64,000 nt of DNA, from assembly GCF_026898155.1 (NCBI RefSeq), contig NZ_CP114030.1:62001-126000 (forward strand), given 5' to 3'. Both the position numbers and the translations under genes were made by a program. The notes beneath the pieces were generated by a model that was not told where the DNA came from, did no database searches, and saw only the letters and a program-made list of their open reading frames with translations. The first letter of the stretch is position 1. Each line of letters starts with the position of its first letter. Below, piece by piece: positions 48,857 to 57,116 of the stretch. The stretch is from Jiella pelagia (GTDB lineage: Bacteria; Pseudomonadota; Alphaproteobacteria; Rhizobiales; Rhizobiaceae).

Positions 48857-49144
48857 TCACCTGCAGATTTTCTCGAAGATGCCGACAAGCTCGCGAAACT
48901 TCTCCCGCTGCGCTTCTGGATTGGTCGAGGCGATCGCTTCCTCCACGCAGTCGTCTGCATGGTCCTCAAGAATGAGGACTTCCACCTGGGCTAGCGCGGA
49001 ACGGATGGCCAAGGTCTGGTTGAGGATGTCCACGCAGTAGCGGTCATCCTCGATCATCCGGATGACGCCACGGACCTGTCCTTCAAGCCTGGCGAGGCGT
49101 TGCAGGGCTGCATGCTTGCGATCTCTCATTGCGTCGCTGCTCAT
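48857..49144 (-). CDS. csoR: CsoR-type copper-sensing repressor
   Basis: A 95-residue four-helix regulator of the CsoR/RcnR family with the Cu(I) ligands Cys-His-Cys in RYCVDIL and EDHADDC. The arginine-rich N-terminus (RKHAALQRLARLEGQVRGV) contacts DNA. It lies convergently with the permease and divergently from the 49305 cytochrome, with the dyad at 49222 between. Confidence 0.9.
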   Translation of the reverse strand: MSSDAMRDRKHAALQRLARLEGQVRGVIRMIEDDRYCVDILNQTLAIRSALAQVEVLILEDHADDCVEEAIASTNPEAQREKFRELVGIFEKICR

Positions 49145-49221
49145 TCGTCGGCTGCCGAAAAACCCATAACGGCTTCAGAAGGTTTCAGGGAACACCGGAA
49201 GATGAAACCCGTTGAGGTCTG

Positions 49222-49238
49222 ATACCCCGGAGGGGTAT
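49222..49238. promoter_or_regulatory. CsoR-type operator
   Basis: The dyad ATACCCC-N3-GGGGTAT lies between csoR and the following cytochrome gene, matching the GC-rich/AT-flanked boxes of CsoR family regulators. It probably controls both csoR and the plus-strand cytochrome-DUF305 genes. Confidence 0.82.
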
Positions 49239-49304
49239 GGGCGGACGCCCCCGAAGTGAACCAGAGCATCGAGCGGAACGAGCGACACTAGCGGGAGAGA
49301 ATGC

Positions 49305-49913
49305 ATGACGAAGAAGTTTGGAGCCGGCCTCGCGCTGGGCATCGTCGGGACCCTCCTGATAGCTGTCGCCGTCTGGCTGACCGTCGCCTACACGGGCGCT
49401 TACAACGTCGCTGCGTCGGATCAGCATGCTGATGTGGTCCGGTGGACGCTCGACACCACGATGCGGCGTTCGGTGGCCAGTCGCGCCGGCGGGGTAGAGC
49501 TACCAGAGAATGTCTCCGAGAACCTCCTCGCCGAGGGCGCAGGCCACTACTCGGAGAGCTGCGCCCATTGCCACGGAGCGCCGGGCAGTGAGCCTGCGGA
49601 ATGGTCGCGGGGCATGCGACCCGAGCCGCCGCATCTGGTGGAGGCTGCCAGCGAGTGGACGCCGGAGGAGATCCACTGGATCGTCAGCAACGGCATTAAG
49701 ATGTCGGGCATGCCGGCTTTCGGCAAAAGCCACTCGCCCGAGGCGATCGTTGCGCTTACCGCCTTCGTCAGCGCGCTCCCCGGATTGACAGCCGATGATT
49801 ACGCGAGGCTGAGCGGCTCCGCTGAGGATCATGCGGAGCAGCCGCAAGCTGGTACCGAAGACGGATCAAACAGAGAGCCGGAGGGCGGAGCTCCGGAATC
49901 CCCCCTCCAATAG
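49305..49913 (+). CDS. c-type cytochrome with N-terminal membrane anchor
   Basis: A 202-residue protein with an uncleaved-looking anchor (ALGIVGTLLIAVAVWLTVAY), a heme site CAHCHGAPGSEP and a Met ligand in KMSGMPAFGKSH, ending in an acidic/polar tail. It probably transfers electrons in the periplasm and is under CsoR control. The tail region contains an intact GAGCTC at 49888. Confidence 0.88.
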   Translation: MTKKFGAGLALGIVGTLLIAVAVWLTVAYTGAYNVAASDQHADVVRWTLDTTMRRSVASRAGGVELPENVSENLLAEGAGHYSESCAHCHGAPGSEPAEWSRGMRPEPPHLVEAASEWTPEEIHWIVSNGIKMSGMPAFGKSHSPEAIVALTAFVSALPGLTADDYARLSGSAEDHAEQPQAGTEDGSNREPEGGAPESPLQ

Positions 49914-49937
49914 CTTATTCCAGCAGGAATGCGAGAC

Positions 49938-50801
49938 ATGTCCTACATCCGTTTCGGCCTGATGATCCTCACCTCCACGGTGGTGATGTTCATCCTGATG
50001 TACCTGAACACCTACGCTTGGGAGCACGTCTTCTTCTCCGAGACGCGCACCTACATGGCGATCATGATGGGCGCGACCATGGCGGTGATCATGCTCGCGT
50101 ACATGCTCGGCATGTATTCCAACAAGCGGCTGAACATCGCGATCTTCGCCGGCTCCGTGATCGTCTTTGCGCTCTCGCTGTGGCTCGTTCGCAGCCAGGT
50201 CACGGTGTCCGGGCCGAGCTACATGCGGGCGATGATCCCGCACCACTCGATCGCCATCATGACGTCGGAGCGAGCGCAGATCCGGGATCCGCGCGTGCGA
50301 AAGCTCGCCGACGAGATCATCGAGGCGCAGCGTCGTGAGATTGCGGAAATGCGGTATCTCATCGCAGAGGTTTCCAATGGCAACACCGTGGAGAGCATCT
50401 ACCAAGACCCGCCGGCCGAGCCAGGTAGCGTGGAAGACGCGCTCGCGAATATGCTGATCTCTACCCTCGACCTTGCGCCCATGCCGGAAGCCGAAGCCGA
50501 CCGAGTGCTTGATGCTGCCGCGCGCTGCACCTTCAATCGTAGCCCCGAGACCGACCCTGTCCTGTGGGCTGCCCAGGACGGTGGCGCAGCGACCATGAAG
50601 CTGAACGGCATTCTCGTCAGTCTCGACGCGACCGGCGAGCCGCAGGATGGCGCCGCGGAGTTCTCGGCGCCTGGCGCCACGGTTACCGTCCGGCCGCTCG
50701 GCGACGAAGCCGACTGGCGCCAGAATGCTGAACTCGTCTTCCAGCTCGATCAGGGTTTCAGGGTCGGCTATCGCGGCTTCTACGGCTGTGAGGCGAACTG
50801 A
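49938..50801 (+). CDS. DUF305-domain membrane protein
   Basis: A 287-residue protein with about three hydrophobic helices and then a DUF305 core YMRAMIPHHSIAIMTSERA, whose HHxxAIxM pattern is a predicted metal-binding site. A C-terminal extension (about residues 160-287) is unusual for DUF305 and may be a separate domain. Start at MSYIRFG (49938), after an in-frame ATG three codons upstream. Confidence 0.82.
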   Translation: MSYIRFGLMILTSTVVMFILMYLNTYAWEHVFFSETRTYMAIMMGATMAVIMLAYMLGMYSNKRLNIAIFAGSVIVFALSLWLVRSQVTVSGPSYMRAMIPHHSIAIMTSERAQIRDPRVRKLADEIIEAQRREIAEMRYLIAEVSNGNTVESIYQDPPAEPGSVEDALANMLISTLDLAPMPEAEADRVLDAAARCTFNRSPETDPVLWAAQDGGAATMKLNGILVSLDATGEPQDGAAEFSAPGATVTVRPLGDEADWRQNAELVFQLDQGFRVGYRGFYGCEAN

Positions 50802-50845
50802 CGATCAAGGAGATCGAGTTCCTCGAATGGAGGCTTCACAAGGCT

Positions 50846-51261
50846 TTGGATCAGAGCGGAAAATCCGCGTCACTCTACCGGATGGTCATGCCCGACCACA
50901 TCTGCCCCTACGGGCTGAAGTCAAAGGATCTGCTCGAACGACAGGGTTTCGCGGTCGAAGATCACCATCTGAAGACCCGCGAGGAGATCAATGCCTTTAA
51001 GAGAGAGCACGGGGTCGACACCACCCCGTAGACCTTCATTGATGGCGCACGGATCGGCGGCTACGACGACCTGCGCGAGGATTTCGGGCAGCAGGTCAAG
51101 GACGCCGACGAGACCAGCTACCAACCGGTCATCGCGATCTTCTCGGTCGCGCTCCTCATGGCCCTCGCCGTCAGCTGGTACACGTTCGGCGCTCGACTTC
51201 ATCACCCCGCTTCAGTTCGAAAGGCAGGCCGCGTAAAATCGAGAACGCTCTCCACGAACGC
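50846..51261 (+). pseudogene. Glutaredoxin-MauE-like fusion, 5' part, nonsense codon and IS interruption
   Basis: A glutaredoxin domain (YRMVMPDHICPYGLKSKDLL, CPYG active site) runs into GVDTTP, then a TAG at 51029-51031 where family members have Gln (TTPQTFIDG), then TFIDGARIGGYDDLREDF and a membrane helix (PVIAIFSVALLMALAVSWYTFG). The ISL3-family element is inserted at 51262. The usable start is unclear (TTG 50846 or slightly upstream). The gene would have reduced a periplasmic or membrane thiol. Confidence 0.75.
51254..51261. repeat. Target-site duplication, left of the ISL3-family element
   Basis: ACGAACGC is found immediately to the left of the left terminal repeat and again, in the same orientation, immediately to the right of the right terminal repeat. 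An 8-bp duplication is typical of ISL3 elements. Confidence 0.9.
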
Positions 51262-53004
51262 GGCTCTTGCGCAAAGTGTGTGGTTTCATGTTGCCAGAAG
51301 CAACCTGCGGCGGAGTAGATCGAGGCTCCCGCGGCCATACATCGAGCGCTTCAGAAGCTTGAGCCTGTTGACCTGGCCTTCGACCTGAGCGTTGCTCCAG
51401 CCGGTTCGCAGAGCCGCATAGATAGCAGCGCCGTCCTGGTCGAGCCCCGCAGCGAAGGTCTCGACGGCGTGCACGCCGCAGTTCTTCGCGTCGAGAAGCC
51501 AAGCGTCGAAGACTGGACCGGCATCGCGGGACCTAATTCCGACGCGGCGCACGAGATCGACAAAGCGGCGAACTAGTCGGACCACCATGGCGGCTTCACG
51601 ATCCTGACCGATCTGCTGGATCGCGGCGACGTCCTCGGTCGATCTCGTCTCGGGCGCCCGGACAATCAGCCACGCAAGCTGCTTTGGCGACGGAAGCGCC
51701 GATGGCCGCCGGGCTTCGACGCTCGGTAGAGCATCATTGCGTGGCCGGTGCGGCGCATGCTTCGATGGAGCCGTCCGGTGATCCTGAAGCCAGAGATGGA
51801 TCTGCTTGGGCGAGCCGGAATAGCCAAACTCTTTGCATTCGCGCCAGAGCTGCAGGCCATTCTCGCAACCGTCCGCCAGCCGCGCCTCCAGCATCGGCAG
51901 AAACGGATCGATCATGCTTCTTCCGAGCCTCGGCGCCGCGCGCTCGGGAAAGGCTTCGGCATAGGCGAACTTGCGCACGGTCGTAGGGGACAAGCCCGTC
52001 GCGCGGGTGATCGCCATCAGCTTCTCGCCGGTGAGATGACGTCGGCGAACATCCTCATACTGGGCCATGCGCCGCGCCCGGCTGTCGGCGGCCACCGCCG
52101 CGTCCGATCGAATACGCCTGAAACTCTTCAGCCGGATGGCTTTGTTCGTCTTTCGCAGGGGCAGCACGGGAAGTCGCCGCAAATGCGCGTGGGCACCAGC
52201 AGCCCAGCGCTCAACCATCTGCCGCGCATTATAAAGCAAGTGCCATCGATCGGCGACCTGGACCGCGCCCGGGGCGCCGATGGTGATGGCGCGCCGATAT
52301 TCGGTCGAGCGATCCCGTGCGACGATTTCGACACTGGGCCTCTGGTTGAGCCAGTCGCTCACTGTTCTCGCGGTGCGATCGGGCAAGAGATCAATTGGGC
52401 GATGGCGCTCGAGATCGACGATGATCGTGCCATAGCGCAGCCGCTTCTTCATGGCCCAATCATCGACGCCGATGACGGTGGGCTTCGGCGGGACCGGCTG
52501 CGGCATTCGGCGGACAAGACGCAGGATCGTGTCGCCGCTCGCCGGCATCGCAAGCTCTCGCGCAAGGCGACCGCCTGCTGCGCCGCCGAGTGCAATCCCG
52601 ATCTTCGCCTGCGCCTTGGCAAGCCGCCTGGTTCTCCGCGCCGACGGCGCAACCAGCAACGGTAACGGCTCGGCGAAGGTTCGGCGTCGGCAACAGGTGT
52701 TCCGGCAGGCATATCGCCGAATCCGAAGATCGAGCCTGACCTGCCGTCCGGCAATGGGCAGATCGCTGGGGCGGCGACAATAATAACCATGCACGACCCT
52801 CGATCGCCGCCGGCATTCCGGGCAACATGCCCCATCATGCCGTCCGCGCAACAAAATGGTCAGTCCCGCCTGTCCTTCGCGCCGAGCTCCGTCGCAAAGG
52901 CAGCCGGACATTATGGAAAGCTGAAGCATCGTTCCTCCACCGCATCGTCTGCGGTGTCAGAAAGAGTCGCGACGCCTCACGACCACACAAAGTGCGCAAG
53001 AGCC
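51262..53004. mobile_element. ISL3-family insertion sequence, 1743 bp
   Basis: Ends with inverted repeats GGCTCTTGCGCA...GTGTGGT on both sides (left starts at 51262, right ends at 53004), flanked by the 8-bp duplication ACGAACGC. It holds one transposase gene on the minus strand. It interrupts the glutaredoxin-MauE gene, so that element insertion is younger than that gene. Confidence 0.9.
51286..52929 (-). CDS. ISL3-family transposase
   Basis: A 547-residue transposase. The N-terminal zinc-binding part (CCPECRRRSR, ACRNTCCRRRTF) and the catalytic DDE domain (VIGVDDWAMKKRLRYG, ARDRSTEYRRAI and QVADRWHLLYN) are typical of IS1165-like ISL3 members. The C-terminal GWSNAQVEGQVNRLKLLKR is the conserved end. 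The N-terminal region contains an intact GAGCTC (52884). Confidence 0.92.
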   Translation of the reverse strand: MLQLSIMSGCLCDGARREGQAGLTILLRGRHDGACCPECRRRSRVVHGYYCRRPSDLPIAGRQVRLDLRIRRYACRNTCCRRRTFAEPLPLLVAPSARRTRRLAKAQAKIGIALGGAAGGRLARELAMPASGDTILRLVRRMPQPVPPKPTVIGVDDWAMKKRLRYGTIIVDLERHRPIDLLPDRTARTVSDWLNQRPSVEIVARDRSTEYRRAITIGAPGAVQVADRWHLLYNARQMVERWAAGAHAHLRRLPVLPLRKTNKAIRLKSFRRIRSDAAVAADSRARRMAQYEDVRRRHLTGEKLMAITRATGLSPTTVRKFAYAEAFPERAAPRLGRSMIDPFLPMLEARLADGCENGLQLWRECKEFGYSGSPKQIHLWLQDHRTAPSKHAPHRPRNDALPSVEARRPSALPSPKQLAWLIVRAPETRSTEDVAAIQQIGQDREAAMVVRLVRRFVDLVRRVGIRSRDAGPVFDAWLLDAKNCGVHAVETFAAGLDQDGAAIYAALRTGWSNAQVEGQVNRLKLLKRSMYGRGSLDLLRRRLLLAT

Positions 53005-53012
53005 ACGAACGC
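53005..53012. repeat. Target-site duplication, right of the ISL3-family element
   Basis: The second copy of ACGAACGC, same orientation, directly after the right terminal repeat at 53004. Confidence 0.9.
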
Positions 53013-53014
53013 GG

Positions 53015-53180
53015 AGCAAGTCCTACCTCCTGGCGCGGCGCTGGATGCGCTACAGATATATCTATCCATTCGGCGAGGCGCTGGCGGGCATCCTAACGGT
53101 GGCCGGGGCGCTGATCTGCATTGCTGCACCGGTCGCGCTCTTCATTGGAACCGTGGGCGCGGTCTCGGTCTTCAACCGCC
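53015..53180 (+). pseudogene. MauE-like 3' part of the interrupted glutaredoxin gene
   Basis: In one plus frame the segment reads MRYRYIYPFGEALAGILTV, then IAAPVALFIGTVGAVSVF, two hydrophobic helices of a DoxX/MauE-type membrane domain. It continues the interrupted glutaredoxin-MauE fusion on the other side of the IS, though a further frame shift or small deletion lies at the junction. The coding breaks down before 53.2 kb. Confidence 0.7.
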
Positions 53181-53291
53181 GGCATAGGCGCCGTAGACCC
53201 GCGCCGGATCGGCGGGGCTGACCGTCAGCTGGTGGAAGTCCACCGGGCCGTTCACGCCCGGCGAGACCTGCTGCCGGGTCTGGCTCCGATC
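53175..53291 (-). pseudogene. Fragment of a third BNR/YCF48-like beta-propeller
   Basis: On the minus strand the segment reads TRQQVSPGVNGPVDFHQLTV, SPADPARVYGAYAG, a blade of a propeller like those at 33.7 and 36.7 kb but with different sequence. No start or full blades remain. It is cut at the IS110-family element and at the MauE relic. Confidence 0.65.
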
Positions 53292-53332
53292 CACGGAGGT
53301 TGTATTAACTCAAAAAACGTATGGCTCGCCCC

Positions 53333-53577
53333 GCCTGCAAGCGACTTTTTGACGGCTTTTCAGTCTGCGCCAACGTATCCGGTCTCGGGGCCATGATCCT
53401 CCCCGGCCAAGATGGAGCTTTCGCACGTACCGATCCTCATAAACACCTCGGCGTCTGGCGCCATTTTTTTGGTCAGGATGCCGGTACGCCGTTCGACTGT
53501 CAGGCCATCTTTCCAGTCCACTCACAGACAACGCCGGCCTGAAGGATACCCTCCCTCCCGGCCGATCTCTGATCATC
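53333..53577 (-). ncRNA. Candidate bridge/seek RNA region of the IS1111-type element
   Basis: The roughly 245 bases between the transposase stop and the IS end hold no convincing gene. In the IS1111 branch of IS110 elements the guide RNA (bridge or seekRNA) that selects donor and target is encoded downstream of the transposase. Here it would be read on the minus strand, the transposase strand. I did not derive its fold. The call rests on position and family knowledge. Confidence 0.4.
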
Positions 53578-54609
53578 TCATCCGGCTGACGGCGACGCAG
53601 CCATCTCGAAGGGGCGGCCGCTTCTCAGCACCGCCCAGATGATCCTGGCCATCTTCGCCGCCAGCGCGACGACGGCTGTGTTCATGTGCGCTCGCGACAG
53701 CAATCCACGCAGCCACTCGCCCATCGGCGTCTTCCCCTTGGCCAGAGATGGCAGCGCCGCTCGCGCTCCATGGATCAGCATTCGCCGGAGATAGCCGTTG
53801 CCGCGTTTGGTGATCCCCAGAAGTCGCGGCTTGCCCCCGGTCGTCATCTGTCGAGGGACGAGACCGAGCCAGGCCGCGAGGTCACGGCCACGGCCAAACG
53901 TCTCGGCCTTTCCGATCGAAGCGACGAAGGCGGTCGCATTCAATGGGCCGATCCCCGGTATCGTCGACAGCAGCCTCATCGATGCATCGGTGCGGGCGAG
54001 GTCCGCGAATTCCGCATCGAGGGCCCCGATCCGGTTGTCGAGGGCGCGCCATTCGTCCCGCATATCCTCGATCAGCACCCTCATCCGACGGCCGATCGCC
54101 GTCTCTTCGGCGAGAAGCTGTTCCAGCCGAAGTTGAAGCTTGCGCCGCCCCTTGGCGATCACGATCCCCCGCTCGAGCAAGATCGCCCGAAGCTGGTTGA
54201 TCAGAGCCGTGCGCTCCCCAACAAGCCGATCTCGAGCCCGGTGCAGGCTCTGCATGTCGAGCTGTTCGTCGCTCTTCAGATCAACGAAGCGCATCGTGGG
54301 ACGGGTCGCGGCTTCCGCGATCGCCTCGGCATCCCGATCGTCGTTCTTCTGCGCTTTCACGTAGGGCCGGACATATTCGGGCGACATCAACCGGACATCG
54401 TGGCCCTGCTCGCAAAGCTGGCGGCCCAGATGGTGGGTGCCGCAACAGGCTTCCATTGCCATCACGCAGGCCGGCATGCCCGCCGCCAGCTTCGATACGC
54501 TGTCCCGACGCATTCGGCGCCTCAGCACCACTTTCCCAGCCTCATCAAGGCCGACAACGCTGCAAACGTCCTTTCCAAGATCGATACCAAGAACCCTGAT
54601 CTCATTCAT
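53578..54609 (-). CDS. IS110/IS1111-family DEDD transposase
   Basis: A 343-residue RuvC-like recombinase: N-terminal DEDD domain (VLGIDLGKDVCSVVG, VMAMEACCGTHHLG, KNDDRDAEAIAEAA) and C-terminal Transposase_20 domain (LLSTIPGIGPLNATAFVASI, then GNGYLRRMLIHGA with the likely catalytic Ser-bearing region nearby). It acts with a guide RNA. Full length and no frame breaks. Confidence 0.92.
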   Translation of the reverse strand: MNEIRVLGIDLGKDVCSVVGLDEAGKVVLRRRMRRDSVSKLAAGMPACVMAMEACCGTHHLGRQLCEQGHDVRLMSPEYVRPYVKAQKNDDRDAEAIAEAATRPTMRFVDLKSDEQLDMQSLHRARDRLVGERTALINQLRAILLERGIVIAKGRRKLQLRLEQLLAEETAIGRRMRVLIEDMRDEWRALDNRIGALDAEFADLARTDASMRLLSTIPGIGPLNATAFVASIGKAETFGRGRDLAAWLGLVPRQMTTGGKPRLLGITKRGNGYLRRMLIHGARAALPSLAKGKTPMGEWLRGLLSRAHMNTAVVALAAKMARIIWAVLRSGRPFEMAASPSAG

Positions 54610-54714
54610 CGGCTCGCCTCCCTGCCATCCTCATCGACGACGCAATCATGCGCCGAGGGAAAGGGGCGAGCCATTCCATAAACTTTGCAGCCATCGCTCT
54701 AGGCTCCGGCCCGA

Positions 54715-55683
54715 TCAGGCGGCCTGAGGCGCGTCGACCTCGACGGTCAAATGCGACAGGTCGTGGATGTGGGCGAGCTTCTGCCGATAGAAGTCCACCG
54801 GCTTTGGCTGGTCCGTGACGACGGATACGATCGCGGCGTGGTGGCCCGGCCCTACCTGCCAGACGTGAAGATCGCTGATGCGGTCCTCGTCCGTCTCGAT
54901 CGCCTCGCGGATCTCCTCCGGTAGGTCCTCGCCCTCCGGCACATAGTCGAGCAGCACGCCGCCCGTGTCCCGGATAAGACCCCAGGACCAGCGGGCGATG
55001 ACGAGCGCCCCGACGACACCCATGACTGGATCGAGCCAGATCCAGCCGTAGAGGCTGCCGAAGGCCAAGGCGACGATGGCCAGCACAGATGTCAGCGCAT
55101 CCGCCAGAACATGGAGATAAGCGGCGCGAAGGTTCTGGTCCTGGCCTCCCTCGTGCCGGTGCTCGTGATGATCATGGTCGTCGTGACCGTGCGCGTGCCC
55201 ATGGCCGTGATGGTGATGCGAATGGTCGTCCCGCAGAAGCCAGGCGCTGGCGAGGTTCACCAAGAGGCCGAGGACGGCGACCGCGATGGCTTGGCTGAAG
55301 GAGATTGCCACCGGGTTCGACAGGCGCAGGAAGCTCTCATAGCCGATAAATAGCGCGATCAGCGCCAGGACGATGGCGCTGGCGAACGCTGCGAGATCGC
55401 CGACCTTACCGGTTCCGAAGGTGAAGCGCGGGTTCTGGGCGTGCTTGCGAGCGAAGTAATAGGCGCCCGCTGCGATCAGCATGGCGGCGGCGTGAGTCGA
55501 CATGTGGAAGCCGTCGGCCACCAGCGCCATCGAGCCGTAGATCGTGCCGGCGACGATCTCGATGACCATCATCGAGGCAGTCAGCGCGATCACGAACCAG
55601 ACGCGGCGCTCGTTGCGCGCTTGACTCTCGCCCAAGAAGACATGGCTGTGGCCGATCGGCTCTGCGTTCACATCCCGCGGCAT
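54715..55683 (-). CDS. dmeF: Ni/Co cation-diffusion-facilitator exporter (DmeF type)
   Basis: A 322-residue CDF protein: six helices with DGFHMSTHAAAML and HVLADALTSVLAIV carrying the His/Asp metal sites, a very His-rich loop at about residues 152-185, and a cytoplasmic domain (ISDLHVWQVGPGHHAAIVSV). Its neighbour is an RcnR-type regulator, the dmeRF arrangement known from Rhizobium, giving Co(II)/Ni(II) resistance. Confidence 0.92.
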   Translation of the reverse strand: MPRDVNAEPIGHSHVFLGESQARNERRVWFVIALTASMMVIEIVAGTIYGSMALVADGFHMSTHAAAMLIAAGAYYFARKHAQNPRFTFGTGKVGDLAAFASAIVLALIALFIGYESFLRLSNPVAISFSQAIAVAVLGLLVNLASAWLLRDDHSHHHHGHGHAHGHDDHDHHEHRHEGGQDQNLRAAYLHVLADALTSVLAIVALAFGSLYGWIWLDPVMGVVGALVIARWSWGLIRDTGGVLLDYVPEGEDLPEEIREAIETDEDRISDLHVWQVGPGHHAAIVSVVTDQPKPVDFYRQKLAHIHDLSHLTVEVDAPQAA

Positions 55684-55696
55684 TATCGTCTCCGGT

Positions 55697-55975
55697 TCAC
55701 TTTAAGTAGGTGCGCACGACATCGATCAGCTCGGCCGCGCCGCGAGCCCGCTCGGGATCGGGCTCGTGGGCCGGATCGACCACATGGAAGCGGATGTGAT
55801 CTTCCATCACCTCGGCGGTGAGCCCGTTCACTGCACCGCGAACGGAGGCGATGAGCTGGAGAACGTCGGCGCAACCGATCTCAGCTTCCAGCGCGCGCTC
55901 GACCGCTTCAACCTGACCTCGGATGCGGCGGACGCGGGCCAGGAGCTTGGTCTTTTCGCGGATTGTATGCGCCAT
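55697..55975 (-). CDS. dmeR: RcnR/DmeR-type Ni/Co-responsive repressor
   Basis: A 92-residue CsoR/RcnR-family regulator starting MAHTIREKTKLLARV. The ligands are those of RcnR rather than CsoR: His3, Cys in GCADVLQLI and two His in MEDHIRFHV. It precedes dmeF on the same strand and should repress it. The operator is just upstream at 55996. Confidence 0.92.
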   Translation of the reverse strand: MAHTIREKTKLLARVRRIRGQVEAVERALEAEIGCADVLQLIASVRGAVNGLTAEVMEDHIRFHVVDPAHEPDPERARGAAELIDVVRTYLK

Positions 55976-55995
55976 CGGTGTCTCTGCCGTGTTGG

Positions 55996-56018
55996 AATAT
56001 AGGGTAGAGGGGTATATT
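55996..56018. promoter_or_regulatory. DmeR-type operator
   Basis: The dyad AATATA-N11-TATATT, with a CCC/GGG core in the spacer, lies between dmeR and the divergent hydrolase-fold gene. It resembles the AT-flanked, C/G-tract operators of DmeR/RcnR regulators. It could control both directions. Confidence 0.75.
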
Positions 56019-56054
56019 AGGCGTTCAGGAATTGCAAGTTCAAGGTTTGTGGCC

Positions 56055-56975
56055 ATGGCGCAGCGTCAGGATGAGATCACGTGGAATTGGCTGGGCAAAA
56101 CCCTCCGCCTCGGAGTGGATCGGCTCGGCACCGGGCCGACCCTCCTGATGCTGCCGGCACTCAGCTCGATCTCGACCCGGCACGAGATGCGGCCCCTTCA
56201 AGAACGGCTCGCCGAAGCTTTCACGACGGTGTCGCTCGACTGGCCCGGCTTCGGTGATCGGCCGCGGCCCACCGTCGCTTGGGAGCCGGACGCCTACCGG
56301 GCATTCCTCGCGCATGTCCTGGCCGAATTGGTTCCTCACCCTCATGCCACGATCGCGGCGGGACATGCCGCGGGCTATCTCCTGGCTGAAGCCGCGGCAT
56401 CGCCGGGAGCCGCGGGCCGGCTCTGCCTGATCGCTCCGACGTGGCGGGGTCCGCTGCCGACGATGACGGGAAGACATCATCCCGCCTTCGCCAGGATCGC
56501 GCGAGCCGGCGATCGGCCTGTGCTCGGCGCTCTTCTTTACCGGCTGAATGTGAACCGCCCTGTCATCGGCATGATGTTGCGGGGCCATGTCTATGCCGAT
56601 CCGGCCTGGATGACGCGCGAGCGCATGATCGAGAAACTGGCCGTCGTCGAGGCCCCCGGTGCCCGGCACGCCTCCATCCGCTTCGTCACCGGGCTCCTCG
56701 ATCCCTTTCCGAGCCGGGAAGGCTTCCTGGAAGCGGCCGAGCGCGTGTCCGACCCGCTTCTCGTCATCTACGGCGCAAACACGCCGCGCAAATCGAAGGC
56801 GGAGATCGAGGCGCTGGCAAAGCTGCCGAACGTCAGCTCCATCGTGCTCTCGAACGGCAAGCTGTCGGTACATGAAGAGTATCCGGACGAGATGGCGGCC
56901 GCTGTTGGGGCATTCCTCTCGCCGGATGCTCGGCCAGAAGAGGCAGGTCCGCCCCGTTCTGATGTTGCTCGTTGA
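56055..56975 (+). CDS. Alpha/beta-hydrolase-fold protein lacking the usual nucleophile
   Basis: A 306-residue alpha/beta-hydrolase with VSLDWPGFGDRPRP after the oxyanion region. The nucleophile elbow reads AAGHAAGYLLAEA: the GxSxG serine is replaced by Ala, so classic esterase chemistry is unlikely. The late His is unclear (LSVHEEYPDEMAAAV). It is divergent from dmeRF across the DmeR operator, suggesting Ni/Co-linked expression. It may bind rather than hydrolyse a ligand. Confidence 0.75.
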   Translation: MAQRQDEITWNWLGKTLRLGVDRLGTGPTLLMLPALSSISTRHEMRPLQERLAEAFTTVSLDWPGFGDRPRPTVAWEPDAYRAFLAHVLAELVPHPHATIAAGHAAGYLLAEAAASPGAAGRLCLIAPTWRGPLPTMTGRHHPAFARIARAGDRPVLGALLYRLNVNRPVIGMMLRGHVYADPAWMTRERMIEKLAVVEAPGARHASIRFVTGLLDPFPSREGFLEAAERVSDPLLVIYGANTPRKSKAEIEALAKLPNVSSIVLSNGKLSVHEEYPDEMAAAVGAFLSPDARPEEAGPPRSDVAR

Positions 56976-57116
56976 TGCCGGAAGGGATAGCCCCGGCTCA
57001 AAGCCCGGTCGCGGCCGTTCATCTGCGTCGGGCCAGGTCGGCCAACCACCTTCGCTCATTCCGCTCGCCCGACCCGCAAGGGGCGGTCGGGCCTGCCTGC
57101 CGTTCGAGGATGCCAG

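Larger units (their letters stand above)
53321..54674. mobile_element. IS110/IS1111-family insertion sequence, about 1.35 kb
   Basis: The 12-base repeat ATGGCTCGCCCC occurs at 53321-53332 and inverted (GGGGCGAGCCAT) at 54663-54674, flanking a single IS110-type transposase gene on the minus strand. Inverted repeats near but not at the ends are typical of the IS1111 branch, so the true tips may lie a few bases outside. About 245 bases of noncoding DNA follow the transposase stop. Confidence 0.85.
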
